Below are positions 50,222-61,774 of a stretch of DNA of 64,000 nucleotides, piece by piece. Source of the DNA: Blakeslea trispora (lineage: Eukaryota; Mucoromycota; Mucoromycetes; Mucorales; Choanephoraceae); the NCBI GenBank assembly GCA_025331445.1, contig JAIWNE010000014.1, positions 310,001-374,000 of the forward strand, written 5' to 3'. A program made the position numbers and the translations under genes. A model generated the notes under the pieces. The model was not told the DNA's origin. It saw only the letters and a list, made by a program, of their open reading frames with translations, and made no database searches. Each line of letters opens with the position of its first letter. The stretch's first letter is position 1.

Positions 50222-52035
50222 TTAAAAATCTTCTACAACAGAATTGCTCTCTTCAGTAGAGGCATCGTTGGATCCCTTTTGATGCGAATCAATCCAATGG
50301 GCAACATGCTTGACAGCTTCTTCTGGCCGTTGTTTGTGACCCATCAAGAATCCTTGAAGGTGAGCCATACTGAATGTATTTTCAGGAATTTTGGAGGCAA
50401 ACTTCAAAGGCAATTTTGAGTCACTAGGTAACCCAGGATAGAACTTGGTAAACAACTCGTGTGCTTGGTTTCGAGTAGCATGACCGAAATGAATACGAAC
50501 ATCAATACGGCCAGGACGAATTAAGGCATCATCCAATCTATCAATATGGCTATATCCAAAAAAAAAAAATTAAATAAAAGAATCAATTGAAAAAGCAATA
50601 AACTCACTTGGTTGTCATACAGAGAATGCGCCCTTCTTGAGCAGCAACACCATCAATGGCGTTTAACAGGCCAGAAAAAGTAATGTTGTTTGCACTGGCT
50701 GTGTCGCCTTTCTCTCTTTGAACAAATGCTGCATCAATATCTTCCAGCAACAAAATACATCTGCTTGGTGTGTCTGTCACCAATTCATTCAAAGTGTCAT
50801 CTGTCAAACTCTTATTGCTCAGATTGACTACATAAATGTTTAATCCGAGTTCACCAGCTAATGAATAAACAAAACTTGTTTTTCCTTTTGCATTTATGAG
50901 TTCATCTAAATAGTCAATCAAGTTTAAATCCTTTACCTGAACCAGGTGTACCATACAGCAAATAACCTCGACGATATGGAATACCTCGATCACTATACCA
51001 TTGTTCTGAACCAATGAAATCCTGAGCATCAAGCACTAATTTTGTCTTCACATTGTCTGGGATCACAATCGTACTGAGTGGTCTCTTGGGCCTTGATCTC
51101 GTTCTTCGCCAAGCTCCGTATTGATCTGCAGCAAACACGACAGTTCGACTTTTGTCACGATCAATAAATTTCTTTTGTGCTTCATAGACCAAGTTTTGTA
51201 ATAGCTCTCTAGACCGACCCAATGTGCTGATTTGGATTCTTTCAATCACCGCATTTGAGTTGGCTACAGCAGCAGCAGGTGAAGATGTTCCAGGACGTTC
51301 TCGAGTCATCCATAAGATTCGGTTCTTGTAAGTAAAGAAATGTGTTCCTTTATTTTTAAATCGAATGAATGAGATGGGTTTCCGGGAAAATAGAAGGTCT
51401 CTGTCTTCTTACCTGGAGATGGCAAAAAATAAATAGGTGGCAACATGGCATCTAATCCTTCGCCTGGTAACCGTTGTCCTGCACGTAAAATACTTGTAGA
51501 AACAGAAAATCGGGAAGTGTTTCGACTGTAAGGCTGTTCACTCAACCAATTAAGAATCCAGCTGTATATCAAAGTCAATACAAATTGATGGTTCTAATCA
51601 TCCACATTTACCTATAGGATTCATCTCTACTATCAAAATCAGCCGTAACAATAGTCTGTTTCTTTAGATAATCCAAAAAATAGACACCAAAATAACGAAA
51701 ACCGGCCAATGCACCTATTTATAGACTGCATGAATTTTCACTTGTCTGTCCAAGATAGTGCATTGTATTACCTCCAATCACTGCAAGCTGTAAGCCACCT
51801 GTAGCTAACCTTTGGCAGAGTGTAAGTTTTGTCTGTCATGACTCTCTCATTCTATACTTTACTCTCCTATGCCGAGTTTATCGGCAATCACGGCCACAAT
51901 ACCACCCAGTGTGCTTGGCTCAGAAGGTGGCATCGAACTAAAGCCTCTTGCTGACATGCTCGACTGTTTTGCAACTTTAGAGAGAAATGGAGGCACTAAA
52001 AACGAATGTCCTCCAGAAACTAAATGACGATTCAT
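50222..52035 (-). CDS. BCS1: Mitochondrial AAA chaperone BCS1
   Basis: Seven exons: 52035-51863, 51809-51772, 51714-51612, 51561-51413, 51347-50937, 50884-50608 and 50549-50222. They give 492 residues. The N-terminal region holds the single membrane segment (about 58-85, ATGGLQLAVIGGALAGF), followed by the BCS1-specific domain (SWILNWLSEQ, FFTYKNRILWMTRERP). The AAA domain has Walker A GTPGSGKTS (about 287-295), Walker B ILLLEDID (about 335-342) and the sensor/arginine region TTNHIDRLDDALIRPGRID. BCS1 sits in the inner membrane and translocates folded Rieske protein during complex III assembly. It is divergent from the MCY1-like gene, with only 107 bp between the two start codons. Confidence 0.96.
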
Positions 52036-52142
52036 GTTTTAAATTTATGCCAAAAGAGAAAGAAAAAGAAAAACCGCTTGAAATAGTTAAAAAAAAATTA
52101 GTCTAGTTTTCTCTTTTTTTTTTTTTTTCTTGTAGACATACA
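52036..52142. promoter_or_regulatory. Shared bidirectional promoter BCS1 / MCY1-like
   Basis: Only 107 bp separate the two divergent ATGs. The spacer is dominated by an A-rich then T-rich stretch (poly-dA:dT about 52085-52130), a typical nucleosome-free bidirectional core promoter. Confidence 0.6.
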
Positions 52143-53357
52143 ATGACTTCTTGTTCAACACAAAAAGCAATCTTGATCGGCTTACTTTCAGGTTCTGCTT
52201 TGACTTTATTGGCTACAGGCATTTTTAGTTATCTGAAGCAGACAGAGGATCACGACGATCAAGACGATCAACCCAATCCATTACTGCCAAGCATAGTAGA
52301 AGGTGTTGATGGTCTGATTGGCAACACACCTCTCATGAAGATCCGAAGCATTTCAGAAGCCACAGGCTGTCTTGTACTCGGAAAGGCAGAATTCTTAAAT
52401 CCAGGCGGTAGCTCAAAGGACCGAGTTGCACTCAACATGATCAGAACAGCTGAGGCCAATGGCATATTAGAGCCTCATAAAGGCAGTACAATTTTTGAAG
52501 GCACAGTTGGATCTACAGGTATTTCCATTGCTACCATTGCTCGAGCTAGAGGTTATAAGGCATGGATTGTGATGCCTGACGATCAGGCCAAAGAAAAGTA
52601 CCAATTATTAGAGAGATTGGGAGCCACGGTTGAAAAAGTACGTCCGGTCAGCATCATTGACAAGAAGCAGTTTGTCAACCTAGCTCGTGATAGAGCAGCC
52701 AGTTTCCATCAAGGGGAAGCCATTGGTTATTTTGCAGATCAATTTGAAAACCAAGCCAATTTTGAAGCCCACTATACCTATACAGGACCCGAGATCTATC
52801 AACAGACGGGGGGTAAGATTGATGCTCTTGTGCTGGGAGCAGGCACAGGCGGTACATTGTCGGGAATCACTTGTTATCTTAAGGAGCGCATTCAGCATCT
52901 CAAGGTATTTTTGGCTGATCCTCAGGGATCTGGATTGTACAACAAAGTAAAATACAATGTGATGTATGCCCCTACAGAACAAGAAGGATCAAGAAAGCGC
53001 CATCAGGTAGACACTGTGGTAGAGGGTATTGGGATCAATCGTCTGACAAAGAATTTTGATCGCGGAAGACGGTTTGTGGATGACGCCTTCCGTGTGACAG
53101 ATGAAGAGGCCATCAAGATGTCTCGATATCTTGTACGTGAAGATGGTCTGTTTATCGGTAGTAGTTCAGCAGTCAACTGTGTAGCTGCCTATCGTGTAGC
53201 TAAACAATTAGGACCAGGACATGTCATTGTAACCTTACTGAATGACGGTGGTCAAAGACACTTGACCAAGTTTTGGAGTGATGATTATTTAAAGGAAAAC
53301 AACATTTACTGTGAACTTGGTCCTGAAGAAACACTTGCCGATTTTATTCAATCATAA
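52143..53357 (+). CDS. MCY1: Mitochondrial-membrane cysteine synthase/CBS-like PLP protein
   Basis: Single exon, 404 residues. The N-terminus carries one hydrophobic membrane anchor (residues about 9-28), then an acidic linker. The rest is a fold-type II PLP enzyme of the cysteine synthase / cystathionine beta-synthase group: LIGNTPLMKI, PLP lysine K92 in NPGGSSKDR, substrate loop EGTVGSTG (about 119-126) and phosphate-binding GAGTGGT (about 232-238). It has no heme-binding N-terminus and no C-terminal CBS pair. The membrane anchor and length match yeast Mcy1 (YGR012W), a mitochondrial outer-membrane protein. Whether it makes cysteine from O-acetylserine is not certain, since yeast Mcy1 is not the main route. 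Confidence 0.9.
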   Translation: MTSCSTQKAILIGLLSGSALTLLATGIFSYLKQTEDHDDQDDQPNPLLPSIVEGVDGLIGNTPLMKIRSISEATGCLVLGKAEFLNPGGSSKDRVALNMIRTAEANGILEPHKGSTIFEGTVGSTGISIATIARARGYKAWIVMPDDQAKEKYQLLERLGATVEKVRPVSIIDKKQFVNLARDRAASFHQGEAIGYFADQFENQANFEAHYTYTGPEIYQQTGGKIDALVLGAGTGGTLSGITCYLKERIQHLKVFLADPQGSGLYNKVKYNVMYAPTEQEGSRKRHQVDTVVEGIGINRLTKNFDRGRRFVDDAFRVTDEEAIKMSRYLVREDGLFIGSSSAVNCVAAYRVAKQLGPGHVIVTLLNDGGQRHLTKFWSDDYLKENNIYCELGPEETLADFIQS

Positions 53358-53469
53358 ATAGACTTATTCCCCTCTCTCAATTCAATAATAGAAACAATAC
53401 GTATTCTTGATAACAATCCATTTTTATTACATGATTTTTTTTCTTTCTTTTTTTATTACAAATAAGAGT

Positions 53470-54532
53470 TTAAGCATCCTTGATCTTCTTGGTACCACGG
53501 AGGAGACCAGTACGACGAGCAGCAATCAAACCAACCTTTTGACCAGCAGGAGAGTCACGAGCCATGGTAGAGGCCTTACCAATGTGTTGATGGTTACCAC
53601 CACCGTGAGGGTGATCAACGGGGTTCATGGCAACACCACGAGTCTTGGGCCAGCTGTTACGCTTAACTCTGAACTTGTGGTAAGCACGACCAGCCTTCAA
53701 CAAGGGCTTGTCAATACGACCACCACCAGCAACGATACCGACAACGGCACGAGAAGTAGAGGGGATGATTTTCTTGGCACCAGAGGGCAAACGAATACGG
53801 GTCTTACCGTCATCACCGTGACCGATGATAGTAACGTAGTTACCGGAGGTACGGGCAATAGCACCACGGTCACCGACCTTTTCTTCGACGTTACAGATAA
53901 CAGTACCTTCGGGCATGGAAGCCAAAGGCAAGACGTTACCAATGTTCAAAGAGGCCTTCTTACCGGCATAGACGAATTGACCGGTGTACATACCTTCAGT
54001 GGCAATGAAGGTTTCGGTACGGAGCTTGTACCTAATTTGAAAAAAGAAGTGTCAATTTCGTTCATTTCAACAAATTAAGAATCAATGCGCTCAAAAGGAA
54101 ACAAGAATAAAAAAAAAGAGAAAAAGAAAGAAAGAAATGAGTGTTGATGTTGTGTCTTTTTCTTTCTGTCTTTTGTATAGGCTTATTCCTTTTTCTTTCT
54201 CCCTCTCTCTTTCTTTTTTGTCTGTTTGATTTTAAGCTGAATCGATTCGTATCACAATGATTTAACATACTTGTAAGGGTCACGGAAGACAACCTAAACA
54301 AATTGAATGATTGAGTATGCCTTTCTTAAACATTCTGTCATTATTCTCTTACCTTGGCAAGAGGAGCACCTCTTCCGGGATCGTGGACGATTTCCTTGAC
54401 AATACCACGAATGTAACCATGACGTTCAGCAAAGTCAAAGACACGGAGTTGGGCAGCACCCTTACGACCAACGGTGTGGGACTTGAAGATAGAACCAGCA
54501 CCCTTTCTTTGAGCACGAATAACACGACCCAT
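53470..54532 (-). CDS. RPL2: 60S ribosomal protein uL2 (Rpl2/L8)
   Basis: Three exons, 54532-54353, 54293-54271 and 54031-53470, give 254 residues, the same length as yeast Rpl2. It begins [20 protein letters not shown] and ends [20 protein letters not shown] sequence. The peptidyl-transferase-proximal loop [16 protein letters not shown] has the universally conserved His. Exon 2 codes only about 8 residues (VVFRDPYK). The protein stabilises 23S/25S-type rRNA at the subunit interface. Strong codon bias marks a highly expressed gene. It diverges from MAK16, another large-subunit gene, across about 1 kb. Confidence 0.98.
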
Positions 54533-55524
54533 TGTTTAAGTCTATAGAAAACAATCTTAGCCAGCTGATCATTGCGTTTTTTCCATTTTCGCATTTCTCC
54601 TCCTTTCTCCTCCTCTTTTTAATTTTGAAATCCATCATGATCCTCATCCATCCTATATTTATCATATTCATCCATCCATTTGTTGTTTTCATCTGCATTT
54701 ATTGGATCATGATCGATTCGAAGGCATAAAAAGAAGAGGTAGAAGGGAGATGGTTTAGGTTGTGACACATACTCTAGGTTGTAGAAGAAAAGAGGTGGTT
54801 CATGTATTGCAATACACTTCTGCTTATTTCCACACACATATCTCCCCCAAATGCGCTACCCCTCTCTTTCTGTGCACTCTATCTTTTCTCTCTATTCCCC
54901 CCCATTTCTTTCGGGGTTCAGTTGGATAGGAGGGGGGGGGAGGGGAATGATTTGTGTGCATGACAAAAACTCAATTCTCCGGGTCGGAATCTTTTTGATC
55001 ATTTACTATGCAAAAAGAATATACACTGCTTGTCAGGCTATGATGTTATAAACCTTGATCGTTTGCCCTTTTGTCTAGACTAACTGGGCCTTATACAGTT
55101 GAGTCATTTTTGAATAGAGAGACATGTTACTTGAATCAATTGGTGCTCTTGACTTTGCTTTTCGAGCCATAAGCTCTTTTTTCTTTTCTATCGATTAAAA
55201 GATTCCTCAATAAAATATGCCAAATAATAAGGGGGGAAAAAGGATAGACAAAAGGACCCCTTTGTCCCCCATAAACAGACAGACAGGTTCATGTGAAATA
55301 GAAAGCTTATATTGAATGAAGCACCAACAATAAGCTATTCAACATTTATTCATACTTTTCAGCAAGTGGCTTAGATTATGCAATAAGAAAACTTGTCACT
55401 GATTTATCGAGAAGTCCATATTCTATACTTGCTTTTTTCAGGATAAAAAAAAAAAGATATCTACACTTTTCTTTGCGACTCCTTTTTTTATTTTCTTACT
55501 TGAGCTTTTTATTCTTGTTTTGAA
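54533..55524. promoter_or_regulatory. Divergent intergenic region between uL2 and MAK16
   Basis: About 990 bp shared upstream of two large-subunit genes. It contains a G-rich run at about 54929-54946 and pyrimidine-rich blocks (54594-54620, 54868-54903). I see no clear yeast-type RRPE or PAC element. No gene inside. Confidence 0.4.
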
Positions 55525-56571
55525 ATGCAATCAGACGAAGTGATCTGGCAGGTGATCAACCACCAGTTTTGTTCTTATAAAGTCAAGTAAGTTGTTTCTC
55601 TTTTTTTTCGAGTGCATCACGAGTAACTATTTTAAATTAGAACAACAACCGCCAACTTTTGTCGTAACCAATACAACGTTACTGGTCTTTGTAACCGTCA
55701 GTCTTGTCCTTTGGCTAACAGTCGATATGCTACTATCAGAGAAGACAAGGGTAAGCTTTTTGATATTCTATACATATAGTGGCATATGTATTCACATACT
55801 TGAATAGGTATCGTCTATCTCTATATGAAGACACCTGAACGTGCACATTCACCTGCCAAGATGTGGGAGAGAAAGAAGCTTTCCAAGAACTATGCTCAAG
55901 CTTTAGCTCAAGTATGTCTCCACAAGTCTAAAGTTAGTTGATTGTTCTAATAGATTATGATTAGATCGATAAGGAGTTACAATACTGGCCCAACTTTTTA
56001 TCTCACAAGTGTAAGCAACGTCTTACCAAGATCACTCAATACCTCATTCGTATGCGTAAATTGAAGCTGAAAGAAAAGTGAGTTGGCTGTTTATTATCTT
56101 TAGAGATGGATTCTAATTCGCCTTTATGAATAGTGACCGACCTCAAATGATCGGTATCAAGAAGAAGTTAGAAAGACGTGAAACCAATCGTGAGCGTAAG
56201 GCAGAGGCTGCAGCACGAATAGAGAAATCGATTGAAAAGGAACTGATCGAACGATTGAAGAGCAAAGCTTATGGTGATGCTCCTTTGAATGTGAATGAAG
56301 AAATTTGGCAAAAGATTTTGGATGAAGAACTTGAAGATGCCGAAGAAGACGAAACAGATGAAGATGATGAGGAAGAAGAAGAAGAGGATGAGGTAAATTC
56401 GAAATAAGGAAATGACAGAATTTCAATCTAAATTTGTATTGTGTTATTTAGGATGTTGAATTCGTGTCTGATCTCGAAGATGAATCCGATATTGGTGATA
56501 TTGAAGACATGGAAGATCAATTTGAATGGGAAGAAGAACAAGAAGAAGAAAATGTTGCTTTGACAAACTAG
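55525..56571 (+). CDS. MAK16: 60S ribosome biogenesis factor Mak16
   Basis: Six exons, 55525-55586, 55641-55750, 55808-55911, 55965-56077, 56134-56392 and 56452-56571, give 255 residues. It begins [21 protein letters not shown], the Mak16 hallmark, then a cysteine cluster ([19 protein letters not shown]) that binds zinc, followed by [20 protein letters not shown]. The C-terminus is strongly acidic (Asp/Glu runs). The protein acts in the nucleolus with Rpf1 in early pre-60S particles and 27S pre-rRNA processing. The next-to-last intron reads through a few codons (VNSK) before a stop if retained. Confidence 0.96.
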
Positions 56572-56584
56572 ATTCTTTCTTAAT

Positions 56585-56623
56585 ACACACACACACACAC
56601 ACACGCACACACACACATACACA
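56585..56623. repeat. (CA)n microsatellite after MAK16
   Basis: An AC-repeat with two interruptions starts 14 bp after the MAK16 stop codon, so it lies in the 3'-UTR. Confidence 0.9.
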
Positions 56624-56851
56624 TTTCTTATACATATAGTCACAACTTTAAACAGTTCTTTTTTTTTTATTTGCTTATGTCGCTTACAAAACAGTCTGTA
56701 CACCCCCCTTCTTTTTTCTGTTTTTTGTTTTAAGCATCTTACATCCATTTTCTCTCTCTCTTTTTTTTTTAAAATGATTACCCTCTTCTCCTTATTTTTT
56801 TTTGTCTTAGAAATATATATGCATATACATACAAATTTATTGTTATTGTTA

Positions 56852-57448
56852 TTATAATAGAAAGATAAAGCGAAAGACGATATACTGAACAAGTATAAAA
56901 GAAAAGATATCCAAGTTCCTCATGCTTATGTGATACTTGCTGTAATTTCTAAACATAATGATGGGTAAAGGACCTTTCATGAAATGTTCGTAAAAAAGCA
57001 CTAGCTCATCATCAGTAATATCATCGAGGTTTTTACTGTTTTGTATTGCTGTCAAGAGCTGAGCAGGATCCGAAAGCCAATCGGCTGTCTCCATTCCTAG
57101 ATTGAATCGTAAGTCTTATGTGGAGTCAAATAGACAGTAAAGAAAACGTACCAGAGGTATAGATAGCATCTGCTTCCTTAAAAACACTGTATAAAGAACG
57201 GTCCGATTCTTTCAGACGGTCAGATTGGTTAAAAAACAGTGCCTTGAGTTCATTTGTTTCTATGACAGCACATTAAGCAAGAGGTGTAGAGTATCATGTC
57301 CGTCTTCCGTTTTACCTGAATTGCTTCCAAGTGTAACAAGATTGTCTATGGTCATTGTTCCCATGTATTTCAATCTCAAATAGTGAGTCTGACAGATAGC
57401 CAATACCGAAAGAAACAAGCCAACAAAGTATTTTGATGCAATACGCAT
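56852..57448 (-). CDS. Unrecognised 161-residue protein with terminal membrane segments
   Basis: Three exons, 57448-57316, 57259-57152 and 57096-56852, give 161 residues. I do not recognise a family. An N-terminal hydrophobic segment (YFVGLFLSVLAI, residues about 7-18) looks like a signal or anchor. The middle is hydrophilic and acidic (KESDRSLYSVFKEADAIY, DDITDDELVLFYEHFMKG). The C-terminus is hydrophobic (FSFILVQYIVFRFIFLL). The end of the frame lies close to the MAK16 3' side (about 280 bp), so the last residues could include sequence past an unseen splice site. Splice junctions keep frame, which supports a real gene. Confidence 0.65.
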
Positions 57449-57658
57449 ATGAGAGAGTGAGTGAGTGAGAGAAAGAAAGAAAGAATAGAAGAAAGGTATA
57501 AGAGAAGAAGAAGAAGAGACAGTCAAAATGAATAACAATAAGCTTATAAAATACTTGATTAGAACAAAGAACTTCTTTGTTAGTCGAAACTATGAATGGA
57601 AGGACAAAACACTGTATAAATAAAGGAAATCAAGGAGTGCAGAGAGAAGGGAGTTTAT

Positions 57659-58869
57659 TTAGACTATAGTCTCTGCAGTAGGCTCGGCGCAAATAATCTT
57701 TTCCATCTGCTTAGCTCGGAAATAGTCTGCTAATGAACGAATAATGATAAACCAACCAATGATCATTAAAAAGTAAGCGACAATGTCTGCATCCATGCTA
57801 TCTTTAGAAGTATCACTGCTACTATTGCTTGAACTGTTGCCTGATCCATCATCATAATAATAGCTATCATCTTCTAGTGTGCCACCTATCAACCATGATT
57901 ATGTAAGTATATGTGTAACCCAATAAGCATTGAATCGACTTACGACTACGAATATAGAATCCAGTTTGAACAAGAGAAATGCCAAGACCAGCTCGCGCTC
58001 CTTGCTAGATATTACAACAACAAAGAAATTAGCGAGAATACACAATATCTGTTGCTAGGTAATTATTTACTTTAGAGGCATGAGAAGTATGTAATAAATA
58101 AGTCAACATAAATCCAACAAATTGAAAACTTGCAGATACTAATGAAAGAAGGAGAAAAGTGAGTACAAGGCTGATTTCAAAAGAGAGAGAGAGAGGGGGG
58201 GGGGGAGATACTTTACTCAGTAAATTCCAGAAAAACGAAAATATATTGCCTACAGGCATACCTTCGACCAACACAATATCGCCCATGCCTGCTGGTGCTA
58301 TAATGGTTGTTTGCCAATAGGGCGGAGTGGCATCTGCTGCTGCTTCTTCATAAGTCTATTTATAAACAATTTTTTTTTTGTATACAATCAATTTAATGAT
58401 TATGTTCATCATTTCATTTCTTTCTTTTTATATATATATAATCTTACAGGTGGTGTTTCTTCTAATTTATTGGTATCACTTTCTGGTTTGGCTGACATAT
58501 TGGCAAATACACCATCTGTCGAAACAGGCAAAATGGCTGGTGCATTATTTCTCGCAGTAGGCTGTGGCTGAGAAGGTATGGATGTTGTAGAATTGTTGGA
58601 TGACTGCTGACTAGAGGAGGCATGGGATAATAATCTATCTGTTGGCCTGGATTCTTCCAATTCTTCTTCTTCGTCAAATGATTCACCAAAGGAGTCTTGT
58701 AAGTCTGTTCTTTGCTGTGTCGAAGTAGATGAGCCCTCCATCAGTTGATCTTGCTCATGTGTAGACAACTATTTTATTTAAAGAAGAAAAGGGCTTAGTG
58801 TATTTGCTATAGCAACAAATGAGTTTATATCTTTTCTAAATTGATTACCTTGGTATAGCGTGTTGACAT
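57659..58869 (-). CDS. BSD2: Bsd2/NDFIP-type adaptor for NEDD4-family ubiquitin ligases
   Basis: Six exons, 58869-58849, 58768-58448, 58355-58217, 58138-58071, 58004-57944 and 57885-57659, give 278 residues. The cytosolic N-terminus is acidic and Ser-rich and carries a PPTY motif (residues 113-116) within PPTYEEAAADATPPYW. The family core then follows: GNIFSFFWNLL, FQFVGFMLTYLLHTSHASK and QGARAGLGISLVQTGFYIRS, forming the first membrane hairpin. A third segment (DIVAYFLMIIGWFIIIRSL) lies near the C-terminus. Bsd2/NDFIP proteins recruit Rsp5/NEDD4 ligases to membrane cargo, including metal transporters, in Golgi and endosomes. The first exon codes only seven residues. The PPTY motif is split by intron 2 (PP|TY). 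Confidence 0.93.
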
Positions 58870-60849
58870 GCTGATTTAATAATAATAATAATAAGATGAA
58901 AAAGAAAAGAAAGAAGAAAAAAAAATATCGAATTTTTTTGCCCTTAATAATGATTAAATGTCGTAAGTTGCCTAAAACAGCGTCTATAGGCAAATCAAAG
59001 TTCACGGTTACCTTTTTTGGAACTTCCTAGACACCATACATTCAGTTGAATTTAGCTTCTGTCAAACACTTGGCACACTCACTGAATGTTGGCTTTTTGT
59101 AATCTCGGGGAAATATCCACTAGACATGTAACAATCTCAGTGTCTATGTTTTTCGTTCACTCCTTAAATCTCAAAGTTACTTTTATCGTAATATACCGAC
59201 ACTAATAAGAATTAAGAGCAAGATGGCCTTGAGAAGGTCAATATTAGTTATCTAAAGAAATAAAGCTTCTTGTTCTGTTGAACATAGACTATCCCCTCTA
59301 CTGAAAAGAGAGAGAATGACAATAAGCTAGTTGCACTCTACAATGAAAGAAAGTATATTGACTGATTGTCCAATTAAACTATTTAACATTAGTCAACAGC
59401 ATTAACAATAATCACTTGTAATCGACAACAACAGTCAGAAAAGAAAACCAAGATTCAAGACATTCTTTGTATTTCCTGCTGCTTTTTATGAGTATCAAAA
59501 CTAGGACGAGCTTTTGTTTAGATTTCGAAAAGTGGCAAGAAATGCTTTATAACAACCAATGAAGTCTGTCTCTAGAGTGACCTATCCATAGCAGTGCTTT
59601 GACAGTCTTGATACAATCGGATGGCTGATAATAACCTACTGATTTGAGAAACTAACCAAAGATGATCTAGATGAACTGGATTGTCCGAGAATTAAACAGT
59701 TGAAGATTGATCCATTCTTTCTTTCTTTGTTTTCGTAGAATCTACTTTTTTTTCTTAACACTATGAAAACAGCAGGGTGCTTATACAGCAAATATTTTGA
59801 ACACACTACGCATACTTTTAATCTATTTCTGTAGGTCTTCAGGATGGCACAGTAATTAGAATAGAGGAGTTGAAAATTAGTTTGCTCCATTTTCTGACAT
59901 GTAACAAATGTATGAAAAAAAAAGAAGAACAGACAGACACTGGTATAGAAGACTTTAAAAATCATCAAAATGCCCAATTATTATTATTCTTTTCATTTTC
60001 TTTTTATGCTTCAAAGTTAATTGTACCTGTAATGCCAAAAAAAAAAGAATGAACACAACACTTTACCTTTGTTCGAATACTATGGAATATTTTTGAGATA
60101 GCAATCAAAGCGGATAAATTCAATTGTGGAAAATTACAAAGGCTTTTCTGTTTTTCTTACCATCGACGATCATTTCCAGCTAGAATAAAGATTAGCCTAC
60201 TGTTATTTTGTATGGCTTCAAAGTATGTGAAGCAACGTATAGTCAAAAAGAAAAAGACATGTAACAATAAATCAGTGAGGCAAGACAACACTCTTAAAGA
60301 GAACGGTCATTTTTTTTATCTATATTACGTTAATAGATACGAATAAAGTGTGCATTGCAAAAGTATCTCATAGCAAAAGCGGAAAAATATCGGCTTCATC
60401 TAGATCAAAACAGCGCAGCCAAAGTTCGTGACACGTTCCAACCGCGCATTTGTGGATCCAAAATGATGATGAATAAATCAAAACAATGATGGCAATGAAA
60501 AGTAATTTATCCGGTTTATGCGTACTATGTCAAGTTTGTATTCTTTTGTTGTCAAATTATAGCAAAGATACTTGTAAGCTGTTGTAAAGAAGGATTATGT
60601 TCTGTTCTACTTTTGAATGAAAGGTTATTTTCTCTTAATAAAGAAAGAAAGAATAAACAGAGTCTAGTTGATTGTAAGCACTTCTTCCTCAAGTGGAACA
60701 AAATAAAACTCAATCTTGTGATTTCCTTTCTATCTTTAGAAAGCATGAATAAATGCAACTTTTAAAGCTTAGAAAATCCTATAAATACCTGGATCCAAAA
60801 AGAAGCTTGATTTCTTTCTTTTGTATTTACTCTTATTAAAAAAAAAATT
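58870..60849. other. Spacer between BSD2 and the NmrA-like gene
   Basis: About 2 kb with divergent promoters at its ends and only short open frames; no supported gene or RNA. Confidence 0.5.
60780..60787 (+). promoter_or_regulatory. TATA box of the NmrA-like gene
   Basis: TATAAATA lies 70 nt upstream of the ATG at 60850, with a T-rich then A-rich leader. Confidence 0.5.
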
Positions 60850-61740
60850 ATGGCTCAAGAAAAAGTATTCGTTCTCGGTGGTACTGGTAGTGTTGGTACT
60901 TATGCTGTCAACCATCTCTTAAGCAAGAACATACCTGTCACTTTATACAGTCGTGATGCTCAAAAGGCCAAGTCCAAATTCAATACATCCAACGCTAGTT
61001 TACTAAACATCATTGAGGGTGATTACAAGGACCTCAATGCTTTCAAGAAAGACATCCAAGGCCATAGTCGTCTCATTATGATTCTTGCTTTCGATAAACA
61101 GACAAACGGTCTTCAACCCATCTTGGCCAAACATGCTTACGAAGCTGGCGTCAAGCAAATTGTTTATATCTCAAGTAACAATGTAGAGTATGGTTTCCGA
61201 AGTGAATATATTGCCAACGTCCATTATGAAGCTGAAGAAAGTATCCGTGCTATTCCTAATCGTGGCTATTTTGTCGCCCTTCGTCCTGGATACTTTATGT
61301 CAAACGTGATGACCTATACCAGACCTGATCCCAACGGTGTACTCTCTCTTGTCTATGATGGTGATGAGACACGTGGCTTTATTTCCCCAAGAGATATTGG
61401 AGAAATGGCTGCTACAGTGGCTTCTGAAGATCCAGATAAACATGAAGACAGTAGTTATAGTTTATTGGGTGAAGTCTCAACATTCAACAAGCTGGTTCAA
61501 ACATTGACTGAGGTTACTGGCAAACAATTCACCTATAAACAGATTACACCTATTGAAATGTATAACCAGTTCATCCGCTTTGTGCCTCACACTCTTGCTC
61601 TCACCTTTGCGGAAGGCTTTAGATTGTCTGGTAACCCAACTGTGAGTATTGTGATTGAAATCTTGCTTGGCAGAAAACCTCAGACTCTCAAGGAATACTT
61701 TTTGGAAAACAAAGAGGCTCTCGCTCAAATAAGACAATAA
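60850..61740 (+). CDS. NmrA-like NAD(P)-binding protein
   Basis: Single exon, 296 residues. The N-terminal Rossmann motif GGTGSVGTYAV (about 10-20) follows a beta strand (KVFVLG). The pattern VTLYSRDAQKAK, IEGDYKD and IVYISS fits the atypical short-chain dehydrogenase / NmrA group, which lacks the usual YxxxK catalytic pair (here YIANVHYEAE). ALRPGYFMSNV and SPRDIGEMAATV are typical of NmrA-type quinone-reductase-like members. Such proteins act as redox sensors binding NAD(P) or as isoflavone/quinone reductases; the specific role is unknown. Confidence 0.88.
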   Translation: MAQEKVFVLGGTGSVGTYAVNHLLSKNIPVTLYSRDAQKAKSKFNTSNASLLNIIEGDYKDLNAFKKDIQGHSRLIMILAFDKQTNGLQPILAKHAYEAGVKQIVYISSNNVEYGFRSEYIANVHYEAEESIRAIPNRGYFVALRPGYFMSNVMTYTRPDPNGVLSLVYDGDETRGFISPRDIGEMAATVASEDPDKHEDSSYSLLGEVSTFNKLVQTLTEVTGKQFTYKQITPIEMYNQFIRFVPHTLALTFAEGFRLSGNPTVSIVIEILLGRKPQTLKEYFLENKEALAQIRQ

Positions 61741-61774
61741 TTTTGCATTGTAATAGTAATAAAAAAAAATAATT

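Noticed and set aside
53407..54078. A 223-codon open frame opposite ribosomal protein uL2
   Set aside because: Antisense shadow of a codon-biased ribosomal protein gene; low-complexity translation.
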